Assembly: GCA_012800515.1 (NCBI GenBank)
Contig: JAAZJE010000043.1
Coordinates: 1 to 12,945, forward strand
Direction of reading: 5' to 3'
DNA from: Clostridiaceae bacterium
GTDB lineage: Bacteria > Bacillota > Clostridia > Saccharofermentanales > Fastidiosipilaceae
DNA: 12,945 nt
Notes under the pieces: generated by a model
Seen by the model: the letters and a program-made list of their open reading frames with translations, nothing else
What the model was told of the DNA's origin: nothing
Databases searched by the model: none
Program-made: the position numbers and the translations under genes
Part shown: positions 7,376 through 12,945 of the stretch, piece after piece
Layout: the number at the start of each line of letters is the position of its first letter
Position numbering within the stretch: position 1 is the first letter of the stretch

Positions 7376-8242
7376 CGGGTGTTGCCGTCTGAGCAGCGAA
7401 TGCACCTCGGCCTCGGTTGATACCATAGCGATACGATAGTAATAATCATTATTTTCCGTTGAAATCGTCACCCTGACATTGACGCCCGAATGGCGCGTCA
7501 GTGTCTTCCGCGAATATGTTAACTTAATTTGATTGCCGAGGAGAAGTCCGGCAAATGAAGGTTGCTGTTCCCGGCTGATTATGCCCAGATCGTCAAAACT
7601 ACGGCAGAGGATATACTGCTTATCCGTCAGCCGCGTTTCGGTATAGCCTTGCGGTAGGACAGTGTGCAGGCTACGGCTCAGCTCCGCTTCGTCGACCGGA
7701 GTAGCGAGAAAGAAACCGCGCTCGACCATCGGAGAGATATAGAGGGTTTCATTGACAAAGAAATAGATCTGACCGACGAAGATGTCACAGAGCAGGCGCT
7801 GACGGAGCTGTTCGACGAGCTGTTCCAAATACCGTCGGTCGTTCACGGTACGTGGTAAAACAATCAGGCGGTAGCTGAGATTGAAGTCCTCCGGCCTTGC
7901 CGCCGGATTTTGTCGCTGCCGGCGCCGCCAAAGTTCTGTCTGGAAGGAACGGTACGATGAGACCGCGTTGCTGTCCGATACCGGATCGCCGATGGTGAGA
8001 ATGCGGGGCAGACAGTTGGTATCGCGGCGCAAGCGACGGACGGCGGGATATATCGTCGGAATAGCCTCAGCCAGGATTGGGAAACTCAGGTAGCCCGGGA
8101 AGTTGAATTCCATTTCGGGAACCGAATGGTCGGCGCGGATTTTTTCTAGCAGAGTTGCCGTCCTGTCGGTACGTGAACTGCGACAACTGAGATTCAGAAT
8201 CGGATGATCGGCGGGCTGCTGTTCGGCGGGATTAAAATTCAT
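7358..8242 (-). CDS. Unrecognised 294-aa protein downstream of the prepilin peptidase
   Basis: I do not recognise this protein. It begins MNFNPAEQQPADHP and has no signal peptide or clear membrane helix, so it looks soluble. A Pro/aromatic segment (FNFPGYLSFP) is followed by basic stretches and helical LEQLVEQLRQRLL, then beta-rich segments (IYFFVNETLYISPMVERGFF) and a Tyr-rich end (NNDYYYRIAMVS). The open frame extends back to 8485, but that part lies inside the prepilin peptidase gene in another frame. ATG 8242 is preferred because GGAG (8251-8254) precedes it by 8-9 nt; ATG 8257 lacks such a site. The start lies 17 nt after the peptidase stop, so the two are probably co-transcribed. That hints at a pilus-, competence- or secretion-related role, by position only. 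It ends inside the convergent hydrolase gene. Its codon use looks like its neighbours. Confidence 0.7.
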   Translation of the reverse strand: MNFNPAEQQPADHPILNLSCRSSRTDRTATLLEKIRADHSVPEMEFNFPGYLSFPILAEAIPTIYPAVRRLRRDTNCLPRILTIGDPVSDSNAVSSYRSFQTELWRRRQRQNPAARPEDFNLSYRLIVLPRTVNDRRYLEQLVEQLRQRLLCDIFVGQIYFFVNETLYISPMVERGFFLATPVDEAELSRSLHTVLPQGYTETRLTDKQYILCRSFDDLGIISREQQPSFAGLLLGNQIKLTYSRKTLTRHSGVNVRVTISTENNDYYYRIAMVSTEAEVHSLLRRQHPLPFTF

Positions 8243-8259
8243 CTTCTGTTTCTCCATTT

Positions 8260-8802
8260 CTACGCCATTAAGAAATTGCGGGTCAGCGGGAGGAAAGCGC
8301 TGAACAGTACGCCGCAACACAGCCAGGGCACTAAAGGAAAATGTCGGTGTGCCCGGCTTCGGAACAAAGAGAGACGGGAGTTTTGACTGCGAACCGCGGC
8401 AAGGACAGCTTCGCCGACGGTGCAGATTATTTTGAGACATATGCCGAAAAACACGGCGGCGTAGGCGGCCTGCCAGCTCGTGCAAAAGCCCCAGGCGAAA
8501 ACGATTTTGAGATCACCGCCGCCGACGGGCAGGCGCGCCATATAAAGACCGAGTAGGGGAGCGGCGGCCAGGAGGCCCGAAGCCGCACGGAAGAGAATCC
8601 GGTACGCAAACTCCCAAACCTCGGCGGAAAGAAATACGGCCTGCAAAACCGAAAAAGCACAGATCAGGACGAACCAGATATTACTGATACTCAGCGAACG
8701 CCGATCCTCGACGGCCGCCGCCAGCAGCAATCCGTAAAACAGTTGCAGAGAATTGAGCAGAAACAGTTGCTCCGTGCCGATACGATATCCCCCAATAGCC
8801 AT
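8260..8802 (-). CDS. A24 family prepilin peptidase (TadV/CpaA/PilD-type)
   Basis: The 180-residue polytopic membrane protein has both aspartates of the A24 aspartyl proteases: Asp33 in AVEDRRSLSISN (30-41) and Asp97 in VGGGDLKI (93-100, the GxGD motif). FPLVPW (155-160) matches the conserved segment near the last helices. Hydrophobic helices lie at about 14-30, 42-60, 68-88, 103-125 and 157-173. It lacks the N-terminal zinc-binding methyltransferase domain of full PilD, as usual for short TadV/CpaA types. Such enzymes cleave the leader of type IV pilins or pseudopilins at the cytoplasmic membrane face. No pilin, ATPase or platform gene is in the window, so its substrates are elsewhere. AAAGGAG (8809-8815) stands 6 nt before the ATG. 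The MutM stop is 94 nt upstream. Confidence 0.88.
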   Translation of the reverse strand: MAIGGYRIGTEQLFLLNSLQLFYGLLLAAAVEDRRSLSISNIWFVLICAFSVLQAVFLSAEVWEFAYRILFRAASGLLAAAPLLGLYMARLPVGGGDLKIVFAWGFCTSWQAAYAAVFFGICLKIICTVGEAVLAAVRSQNSRLSLFRSRAHRHFPLVPWLCCGVLFSAFLPLTRNFLMA

Positions 8803-8896
8803 ACGCCGCTCCTTTCGCTTTGCGAATGAGCTTATTATGACCGTCGTCGAGCGGGGATATTTTTACCTTTTTTCGACAAAAAGCGACAAAGAAATA
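8803..8896 (-). promoter_or_regulatory. Leader region between mutM and prepilin peptidase, possible weak promoter
   Basis: This 94-nt AT-rich gap holds the peptidase Shine-Dalgarno. On the minus strand a TTGTCG followed 18 nt later by TAAAAA is a weak sigma-A-like pair. There is no clear terminator hairpin. The peptidase may therefore be read from here or by read-through from mutM. Confidence 0.25.
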
Positions 8897-9769
8897 TTAT
8901 GGAGATTCCTGTACCGCGCCCGTGCCGGGCTGGCAGGTCGGACAATATACCGTATTGCGTCCGCCGATGCGCGCATTGGCCAAAGTCGTACCGCAGATCC
9001 GACAAGGTTCGCCGCCCCGTCCGTAGACAAAGAGTTGTTCTTGGAAGCTGCCTTTTAGGTTGTGGCCGTCGACATAGTCGCGGAAGGTTGTTCCCTTGGC
9101 GGCAATGGCTAGTTTAAGGATGCGGCGCATGTGGCTGACGATACGCTCGGCTTCGTCTACGGTGAGTTCGGCGGCGGGACGGAGCGGATTTAGTCGGGCG
9201 GCAAAGAGAATTTCGTCGACGTAAATATTGCCGAGTCCGGCAATAACGTTCTGGTCGAGCAAAAAGGATTTGAGTGGCATACGACTGTGGCGGACGGCAC
9301 GGCGACAAAGATAATCCGCATTGCACTCATCGGCAAAGGGTTCCGGCCCCAAATTGCCGGAGCCCGTACTGCGGGCATCCAGATCGGTATGTGAGATTAA
9401 TTCGATGCGTCCGAAGCGGCGCGTGTCCTGATAAAGGAGCAGGAAAGCTCGACCGTCCTTTTCCCATTCGTAGCCGACGTGAATATGTTCGGAGTGGGGA
9501 TAGGAGGGCGGCAGGATAGATTCATCCAGTCTGAGCAACAGGTGTCCGGTCATGCGCAGGTGCACCTCCATGACTAGGTCGTTATCGAAGCAGAGGCGCA
9601 GGTATTTGCCGCGGCGCTGAATATCCAGACAAATATGTCCGACCGGATCAAGCTCCCCGGGGTTGATCAGAACGTCCGGGTGATAGACGACCAGCCTGTT
9701 CAGGCGGGCGCCGACCAGGGCCGGGAGCAGGCTGAGGCGCAGATTCTCTACTTCGGGCAGTTCCGGCAT
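8897..9769 (-). CDS. mutM: Formamidopyrimidine-DNA glycosylase (Fpg/MutM)
   Basis: The 290-residue base-excision repair enzyme removes 8-oxoguanine and FapyG and nicks the abasic site. It starts MPELPEVE, so Pro2 (N-terminal after Met removal) can form the Schiff base and Glu3 is in place. Other landmarks are RRGKYL with Lys55, LRMTGHL (71-77), QDTRRFG (114-120), the helix-two-turn-helix DQNVIAGLGNIYVDE (172-186), and a C-terminal zinc finger with Cys256, Cys259, Cys276 and Cys279 carrying the intercalating GGR (269-271). Length is typical. ATG 9769 is the required start: an upstream in-frame TTG at 9775 would bury the catalytic proline. There is no strong Shine-Dalgarno; the start is 12 nt after the PIG-L stop, so coupled translation is likely. 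Confidence 0.97.
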   Translation of the reverse strand: MPELPEVENLRLSLLPALVGARLNRLVVYHPDVLINPGELDPVGHICLDIQRRGKYLRLCFDNDLVMEVHLRMTGHLLLRLDESILPPSYPHSEHIHVGYEWEKDGRAFLLLYQDTRRFGRIELISHTDLDARSTGSGNLGPEPFADECNADYLCRRAVRHSRMPLKSFLLDQNVIAGLGNIYVDEILFAARLNPLRPAAELTVDEAERIVSHMRRILKLAIAAKGTTFRDYVDGHNLKGSFQEQLFVYGRGGEPCRICGTTLANARIGGRNTVYCPTCQPGTGAVQESP

Positions 9770-9781
9770 GGGCAAGTCTTT

Positions 9782-10648
9782 TTAAAAGGGAAAGAACAGG
9801 GCCTTTGTGTCGGGGGTAAGTTGTTTTCCGTATTCCGAGACTGCAAAGGCCTCGGCAAAGCGCGGGGCATAGCCGTAGCGGCGCAACAAATCTTCACGGT
9901 ATTTTACGGCTGGCAAGGCGAGCCGGAACTCCGATACGGGTGTGACACGCTCGGAGGGAAAATCGCCGAGTTCCAGCGGACGATTGAGTTCGGGCAGACG
10001 CGGGCTCTGCAGCCATTCAAAACGTGCCTCCGGATCGGCGGGCACCTGTTCGAGAGATCCGTAGGTATAGGGTAGCCACTCATACATTTGGGAAACGTGA
10101 CAATCCAAGATCCGATATTTGTCGATAATCACATCATCTATATCAACAACAACGTCGGGTTGGAAAGGCGGGTTGCGGAAGTTGTCAAAAAAATGCATGA
10201 TCACCGGCATCTCGGAAAGAGCAGGCGTGTCCTGACAGTAATGTGGCACGATCAGGAGGTAGGCGGCGTCCTGAACCAGCTGGGCGGCATTGCGATGGTC
10301 GGCGTGATAGTCGTTGATTCGGTGGGTAAAAATCACGTCGGGCTTATAGGCGCGGATGGCGCGGACGGTGCGCTCACGATTGGGCAGGGAGGCAACCAAT
10401 TCGCAATCGGGGATGTCCCAAACCTCGTACTCGATACCGGTTAGGGCGGAGACATTTTCTGTCTCCCCAAGGCGGCGTGCCGCGGTTTGAACCGGCGACA
10501 ACACGTGATGGCCGCGCGAGCCGCTAGCCATAGAGATGAACTTAACCTGGTGTCCGGCACGGATGTATTTAAGGGCGAGGCCACCGGCCAGGATGTCGCA
10601 ATCATCCGGGTGGGCACCGATCATCAGCATACGTAAAGTTTTGCTCAT
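9782..10648 (-). CDS. PIG-L/LmbE family zinc-dependent deacetylase
   Basis: The 288-residue protein shows the PIG-L hallmarks: a strand leading to GAHPDD (11-16), which supplies a zinc-binding His and Asp plus the catalytic Asp, and NDYHADHRNA (112-121), which supplies the third zinc ligand. His184 in CHVSQMYEW is a further candidate active-site residue. Members de-N-acetylate GlcNAc-containing small molecules such as GlcNAc-inositol, GlcNAc-malate and antibiotic intermediates. It is longer than typical BshB (bacillithiol) proteins, and no bshA or bshC is seen, so I leave the substrate open. No signal peptide; cytoplasmic. TAGGAG (centred near 10658) stands 7 nt before ATG 10648. The frame is open upstream to 10957, but that part crosses the divergent promoter region and is not coding. 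mutM follows after 12 nt. Confidence 0.88.
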   Translation of the reverse strand: MSKTLRMLMIGAHPDDCDILAGGLALKYIRAGHQVKFISMASGSRGHHVLSPVQTAARRLGETENVSALTGIEYEVWDIPDCELVASLPNRERTVRAIRAYKPDVIFTHRINDYHADHRNAAQLVQDAAYLLIVPHYCQDTPALSEMPVIMHFFDNFRNPPFQPDVVVDIDDVIIDKYRILDCHVSQMYEWLPYTYGSLEQVPADPEARFEWLQSPRLPELNRPLELGDFPSERVTPVSEFRLALPAVKYREDLLRRYGYAPRFAEAFAVSEYGKQLTPDTKALFFPF

Positions 10649-10744
10649 AGTATTGCTCCTAAATCTGTTGTTGATGCGTATAATGTGCCACAAAAAGTCC
10701 CGGAAAGCAACTGTAAAAGGGAGATTCCTGCCGCCCCTCGGGAG

Positions 10745-10773
10745 TTGACTATTATGTGCTTTTCCCGCATGAT
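10745..10773 (+). promoter_or_regulatory. Candidate sigma-A promoter for the zinc-ribbon gene
   Basis: TTGACT (10745-10750, 5 of 6 to consensus) and CATGAT (10768-10773, 4 of 6) are separated by 17 nt. The pair lies about 80 nt before the TTG start of the downstream gene. Confidence 0.35.
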
Positions 10774-10835
10774 AGGCATAGCCGTTTTGGGATAGGGAGC
10801 GGTGTCCCGCTGAGATTCCGCGCCGAGACGATGTT

Positions 10836-10843
10836 AGGAGGGG
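10836..10843 (+). promoter_or_regulatory. Strong Shine-Dalgarno deciding a TTG start
   Basis: AGGAGGGG lies 7 nt before TTG 10851. It makes this unusual start codon convincing and places Cys3 of the zinc ribbon at the N-terminus. Confidence 0.75.
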
Positions 10844-10850
10844 TGCGACT

Positions 10851-11336
10851 TTGCAGTGTGTAAATTGCGGTGCTAATAATGAAAGTACGTCCAAGTACTG
10901 TGAGTACTGTGGCTCTCCTCTTTCGGAGGAAAAAGCCACCGTATACGTCTTTAACAACTATTACGGTAAGAAGGGTGACGAAGCGGATTCGGAGCAGAGC
11001 GGAGAACACGGGGCACAATCAGGGGTTCCGCCCTATCGCGACACTTACGCCGACGGAAGCAGAGGCACTTATCAAGGATACACGGCCGAGGAATGGGCGA
11101 ATTTGAATTGGTTCGATCGGCTTTGGCTGATGTTTTTAAATTCTCTCCGCGCGCCGTTCCGCTGGATAAGAAATAGTCGTTCACTGCGGATACTTCTGGT
11201 TTTGCTGGGCCTGTCTCTGTTGACCAGAGATGCCACAAGGCCGGCCTTTCTTGTTCCTTTTGTAATCTTCATTGTTGTCGGTCTGATCCGTCACTTTCAG
11301 CGCAAAAACAATGAACAGGGTCACAAAAAGAAGTAG
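10851..11336 (+). CDS. Zinc-ribbon domain membrane protein (hypothetical)
   Basis: The 161-residue protein opens with a zinc ribbon, MQCVNCGANN then KYCEYCGSPL, with Cys3, Cys6, Cys17 and Cys20 in CxxC-10-CxxC spacing. A polar, probably flexible linker (about 40-80) follows, then an aromatic segment (EEWANLNWFDRLWLMF), then hydrophobic stretches at about 109-123 and 130-147 that look like membrane helices, and a basic tail (KKK). The layout, an N-terminal cytoplasmic zinc ribbon tethered to membrane helices, is common in uncharacterised Bacillota proteins; the role is unknown. TTG start, supported by the strong ribosome site. It lies 33 nt before the RNA methyltransferase gene and is probably co-transcribed with it. 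Confidence 0.82.
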   Translation: MQCVNCGANNESTSKYCEYCGSPLSEEKATVYVFNNYYGKKGDEADSEQSGEHGAQSGVPPYRDTYADGSRGTYQGYTAEEWANLNWFDRLWLMFLNSLRAPFRWIRNSRSLRILLVLLGLSLLTRDATRPAFLVPFVIFIVVGLIRHFQRKNNEQGHKKK

Positions 11337-11369
11337 CCCGAATAGTGTAGTTGTGTAAGCGGAGAAATA

Positions 11370-12800
11370 ATGCGAATCGGTATAGCGGTATTACTGGGCA
11401 TGGAGGCCGTCGTGGCGGCCGAGTTGCGCCGGATGGGATATGAAGAAGAGGCGATCTCCTCTCGCGACGGGATGGTTTATCTGACGACCGGCGACGATCG
11501 CGGGACGGTTTCGCGCGATATCGCCCGATTGAATATCGGGCTACGCGCCGGCGAGCGGGTTTTTCTTGAAGTCGGACACGGCTCGGCCCCGGATTTTGAC
11601 GAATTATTTATTTTAACGTCTTCGTTGGCGTGGAATGAGTTCTGCCCCCAAGGATATTTTATTCATATTGAACGCGGCTATTCGCGGCGTTCGCGTCTGG
11701 AAGGGGTTCCCGCCTGCCAGGCAATTATAAAGAAGGCGATTGTCCGGAGTGTTCTGCGGGCGCGTAATATGCCGGAGACGGCGCGGCTGGAGGAAGATCC
11801 GCTCAAGGGCCGCATCAGGGTGCATTTCGCAATCATTGACGACGAATGCAGTCTGCTGATCGATACCAGCGGCGTCGGTCTGCACAAAAGAGGATATCGT
11901 ATCCGCAACACGATGGCACCGCTACGCGAGTCTCTGGCGGCCGGAATGCTTTTGTTGGCACGACGAGAGGAACTGGGCGGGATGAACAGTGACGAAGCGA
12001 TCTGGGATCCCTTCTGCGGCGGCGGCACGATACCGATCGAGGCGGCGCTGATCCTCAGCAACACGGCTCCGGGACTGGATCGGAGTTTTGCCGGCGAGGA
12101 ATGGCCTTATCTGGATCCTGCCGCCTTCAAAACGGCACGGGCGGAGGCCCTGGCCGCAATTGTGCAGGAACCGCCGGAGCGTCCGATGATCATCGGCAGT
12201 GATATTGATGTCGGTGTGCTGGAACATGCACGTTTCCATGCCGAACGCGCCGGCGTGGAAGACTGGATTGATTGGCGGGTTCTCGACGCCACGGAATTAA
12301 AGCCGAAATATATACACAAGCAGACAGGGATGGAGCGCTGCTTGGTTATGGCCAATCCGCCCTGGGGCGAACGTCTGATGCAGGCGGCCGCCGTTGAGGA
12401 AATTTATCGTAATTTAACGCGTAATCTCTTTACCGAAGGTGTCGGTGCGGCGGGGATTCGTCTCTATCTTTTTACCGCCGATGAGGATTTTGAAACCGTT
12501 GTCGGCTATCGAGCCGATCAGCGACGTAAACTGTATAACGGTATGGTGCGTTGCACCTTATTCCAGTATTATCGTCAATACCCGCAGGAGATTCGCGCTC
12601 GTCGCCCGAGCCGTCCGCGCCGTGAACGGCCGCTCGGCACAGCTTCGGCTAAGGGCGGAGGCAAGCGCCCGTCCGGTGCGGCTCCGGGAGTAGAAAGAGG
12701 AGCCAGGCGTCCGTCCGGTACGGTTCCGGGCGCGGTAAGGAATAGACGCCGACCCGAAAATCGTCGCAATAATAACAATCGGTCCCGGACGAGTCGCTGA
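11370..12800 (+). CDS. THUMP-domain class I SAM-dependent RNA methyltransferase (RlmL N-domain/YpsC type) with Arg-rich tail
   Basis: The 476-residue protein has an N-terminal ferredoxin-like/THUMP RNA-binding part (about 1-160) and a C-terminal Rossmann methyltransferase. The SAM-binding motif is DPFCGGGTIPIEAA (213-226), the acidic ribose-binding motif is GSDID (276-280), and the catalytic guanine-N2 motif is ANPPWGERL (328-336), all typical of the RlmL/YpsC group that makes m2G in 23S rRNA. The end of the catalytic domain is KLYNGMVRCTLFQY (387-400). Relatives usually stop shortly after that; here about 70 more residues follow, rich in Arg, Pro, Gly and Asn, including two RPSGxxPG repeats. 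The tail is likely disordered and RNA-binding (inference). The start ATG has GGAG at 11361-11364. The exact rRNA position modified is not determinable here. Confidence 0.92.
   Translation: MRIGIAVLLGMEAVVAAELRRMGYEEEAISSRDGMVYLTTGDDRGTVSRDIARLNIGLRAGERVFLEVGHGSAPDFDELFILTSSLAWNEFCPQGYFIHIERGYSRRSRLEGVPACQAIIKKAIVRSVLRARNMPETARLEEDPLKGRIRVHFAIIDDECSLLIDTSGVGLHKRGYRIRNTMAPLRESLAAGMLLLARREELGGMNSDEAIWDPFCGGGTIPIEAALILSNTAPGLDRSFAGEEWPYLDPAAFKTARAEALAAIVQEPPERPMIIGSDIDVGVLEHARFHAERAGVEDWIDWRVLDATELKPKYIHKQTGMERCLVMANPPWGERLMQAAAVEEIYRNLTRNLFTEGVGAAGIRLYLFTADEDFETVVGYRADQRRKLYNGMVRCTLFQYYRQYPQEIRARRPSRPRRERPLGTASAKGGGKRPSGAAPGVERGARRPSGTVPGAVRNRRRPENRRNNNNRSRTSR
12669..12730 (+). repeat. Two-copy 42-bp-period repeat inside the methyltransferase tail
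   Basis: A 20-base unit at 12669-12688 recurs at 12711-12730 with 18 of 20 bases identical. The period is 42 bp, 14 codons, so the frame is kept. Each copy encodes RPSG, two variable residues, then PG. It is probably an internal duplication of a disordered segment. Confidence 0.7.
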
Positions 12801-12863
12801 GTTTATGTGACAGGTAGGTTACAGAGATTTTACAAAGAGGAGATTTTTATACATTTTACACCG

Positions 12864-12892
12864 TCGAAAAGGAGTAATTATCGTAGTATAAA
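12864..12892 (+). promoter_or_regulatory. Candidate rightward promoter just before the DnaA boxes
   Basis: TCGAAA (12864-12869, 4 of 6) and TATAAA (12887-12892, 5 of 6) are 17 nt apart. Transcription would start close to the perfect DnaA box, which would fit DnaA-regulated expression of a gene beyond the window. Confidence 0.3.
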
Positions 12893-12897
12893 GCTGT

Positions 12898-12906
12898 TTA
12901 TCCACA
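12898..12906 (+). promoter_or_regulatory. DnaA box, perfect consensus
   Basis: TTATCCACA fits TTWTNCACA exactly. DnaA-ATP binds such 9-mers at origins and at DnaA-regulated promoters. Confidence 0.6.
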
Positions 12907-12918
12907 AATAGCTCCACA

Positions 12919-12927
12919 TTATCAACA
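12919..12927 (+). promoter_or_regulatory. DnaA box, one mismatch
   Basis: TTATCAACA has the same orientation as the perfect box, 12 bases after it (21-bp period, about two helical turns), so two DnaA molecules could bind on the same DNA face. Confidence 0.5.
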
Positions 12928-12945
12928 GTGGTTAGAGGGAGAGCG

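Larger units (their letters stand above)
10649..10850. promoter_or_regulatory. Divergent intergenic region (PIG-L leftward, zinc-ribbon gene rightward)
   Basis: These 202 non-coding bases separate the divergent genes. The rightward candidate promoter is listed separately. Leftward, a TTATAC-like -10 near 10680 has no convincing -35. No hairpin or riboswitch structure was recognised. Confidence 0.5.
12801..12945. other. AT-rich non-coding region with DnaA boxes (possible origin edge or dnaA-type promoter)
   Basis: No ORF is seen in these 145 bases. The region is clearly more AT-rich than the rest of the window. It holds a perfect DnaA box, TTATCCACA (12898-12906), a one-mismatch box, TTATCAACA (12919-12927), in the same orientation, and a weaker TTTTACACC (12854-12862). 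Such pairs are typical of the Bacillota oriC next to dnaA, but the diagnostic dnaA gene would lie beyond the right edge and is not visible. Confidence 0.45.

Noticed and set aside
8243..8485. N-terminal extension of the 294-aa unknown protein
   Set aside because: It lies inside the prepilin peptidase gene in another frame, is basic and low in structure, and the downstream ATG has a proper ribosome site.
9635..10444. Two plus-strand open frames of 146 and 118 codons
   Set aside because: They are antisense to mutM and PIG-L, which carry full catalytic motifs; the translations look like GC-rich shadows.
9782..10648. PIG-L as BshB of bacillithiol synthesis
   Set aside because: It is longer than typical BshB and no bshA or bshC is nearby; only family membership is supported.
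10649..10957. N-terminal extension of PIG-L
   Set aside because: It crosses the divergent promoter region and the start of the zinc-ribbon gene; the ATG at 10648 has a good ribosome site just before the PIG-L fold begins.

Overview
The window is a gene-dense stretch of bacterial chromosome that looks like a Bacillota (Firmicutes), probably a Clostridia-type lineage. Three things support this: the gene order mazG - rqcP - divIC, a DivIC-type (rather than proteobacterial FtsB-operon) setting, and strong Gram-positive Shine-Dalgarno sequences in front of ATG, GTG and TTG starts. GC content looks moderate, a little above 50% by eye. No phage, transposon, CRISPR array, tRNA or rRNA was recognised.

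Left part, plus strand (1-2937): the 3' end of an XRE-type helix-turn-helix regulator cut by the window edge, then a Gfo/Idh/MocA-family oxidoreductase and a hexokinase of the eukaryote-like type, two nucleotides apart. This looks like a small sugar-metabolism unit.

Middle, plus strand (2981-7375): a tightly packed series containing a stand-alone acyltransferase-fold protein related to 2-oxo acid dehydrogenase E2 but lacking the active-site histidine, an unrecognised 89-residue protein that overlaps its stop codon, MazG (NTP pyrophosphohydrolase), RqcP (ribosome quality control, S4 domain), DivIC (cell division) and a 552-residue alpha/beta hydrolase with a large insertion. The sporulation genes yabP and yabQ, which sit between rqcP and divIC in Bacillus subtilis, are absent.

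Right-middle, minus strand (10648 down to 7358): PIG-L deacetylase, MutM (DNA glycosylase), an A24 prepilin peptidase and an unrecognised 294-residue protein. The last of these converges on the hydrolase and overlaps its end by 18 bp. PIG-L and MutM are 12 nt apart. The peptidase has its own short leader region, and the unknown protein follows it by 17 nt.

Right end, plus strand (10851-12945): divergent from PIG-L, a small zinc-ribbon membrane protein and a THUMP-type class I RNA methyltransferase with an arginine-rich tail built partly from a 42-bp tandem repeat. The last 145 bases are AT-rich and non-coding. They hold one perfect and one near-perfect DnaA box 12 bases apart, so the region could be the edge of a replication origin or a DnaA-controlled promoter.

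Most of the window is ordinary housekeeping. The less explained items are the His-less E2-like protein with its coupled small protein, the inserted hydrolase, the peptidase-linked unknown, and the DnaA-box region. I did not find a clear new multi-gene system.
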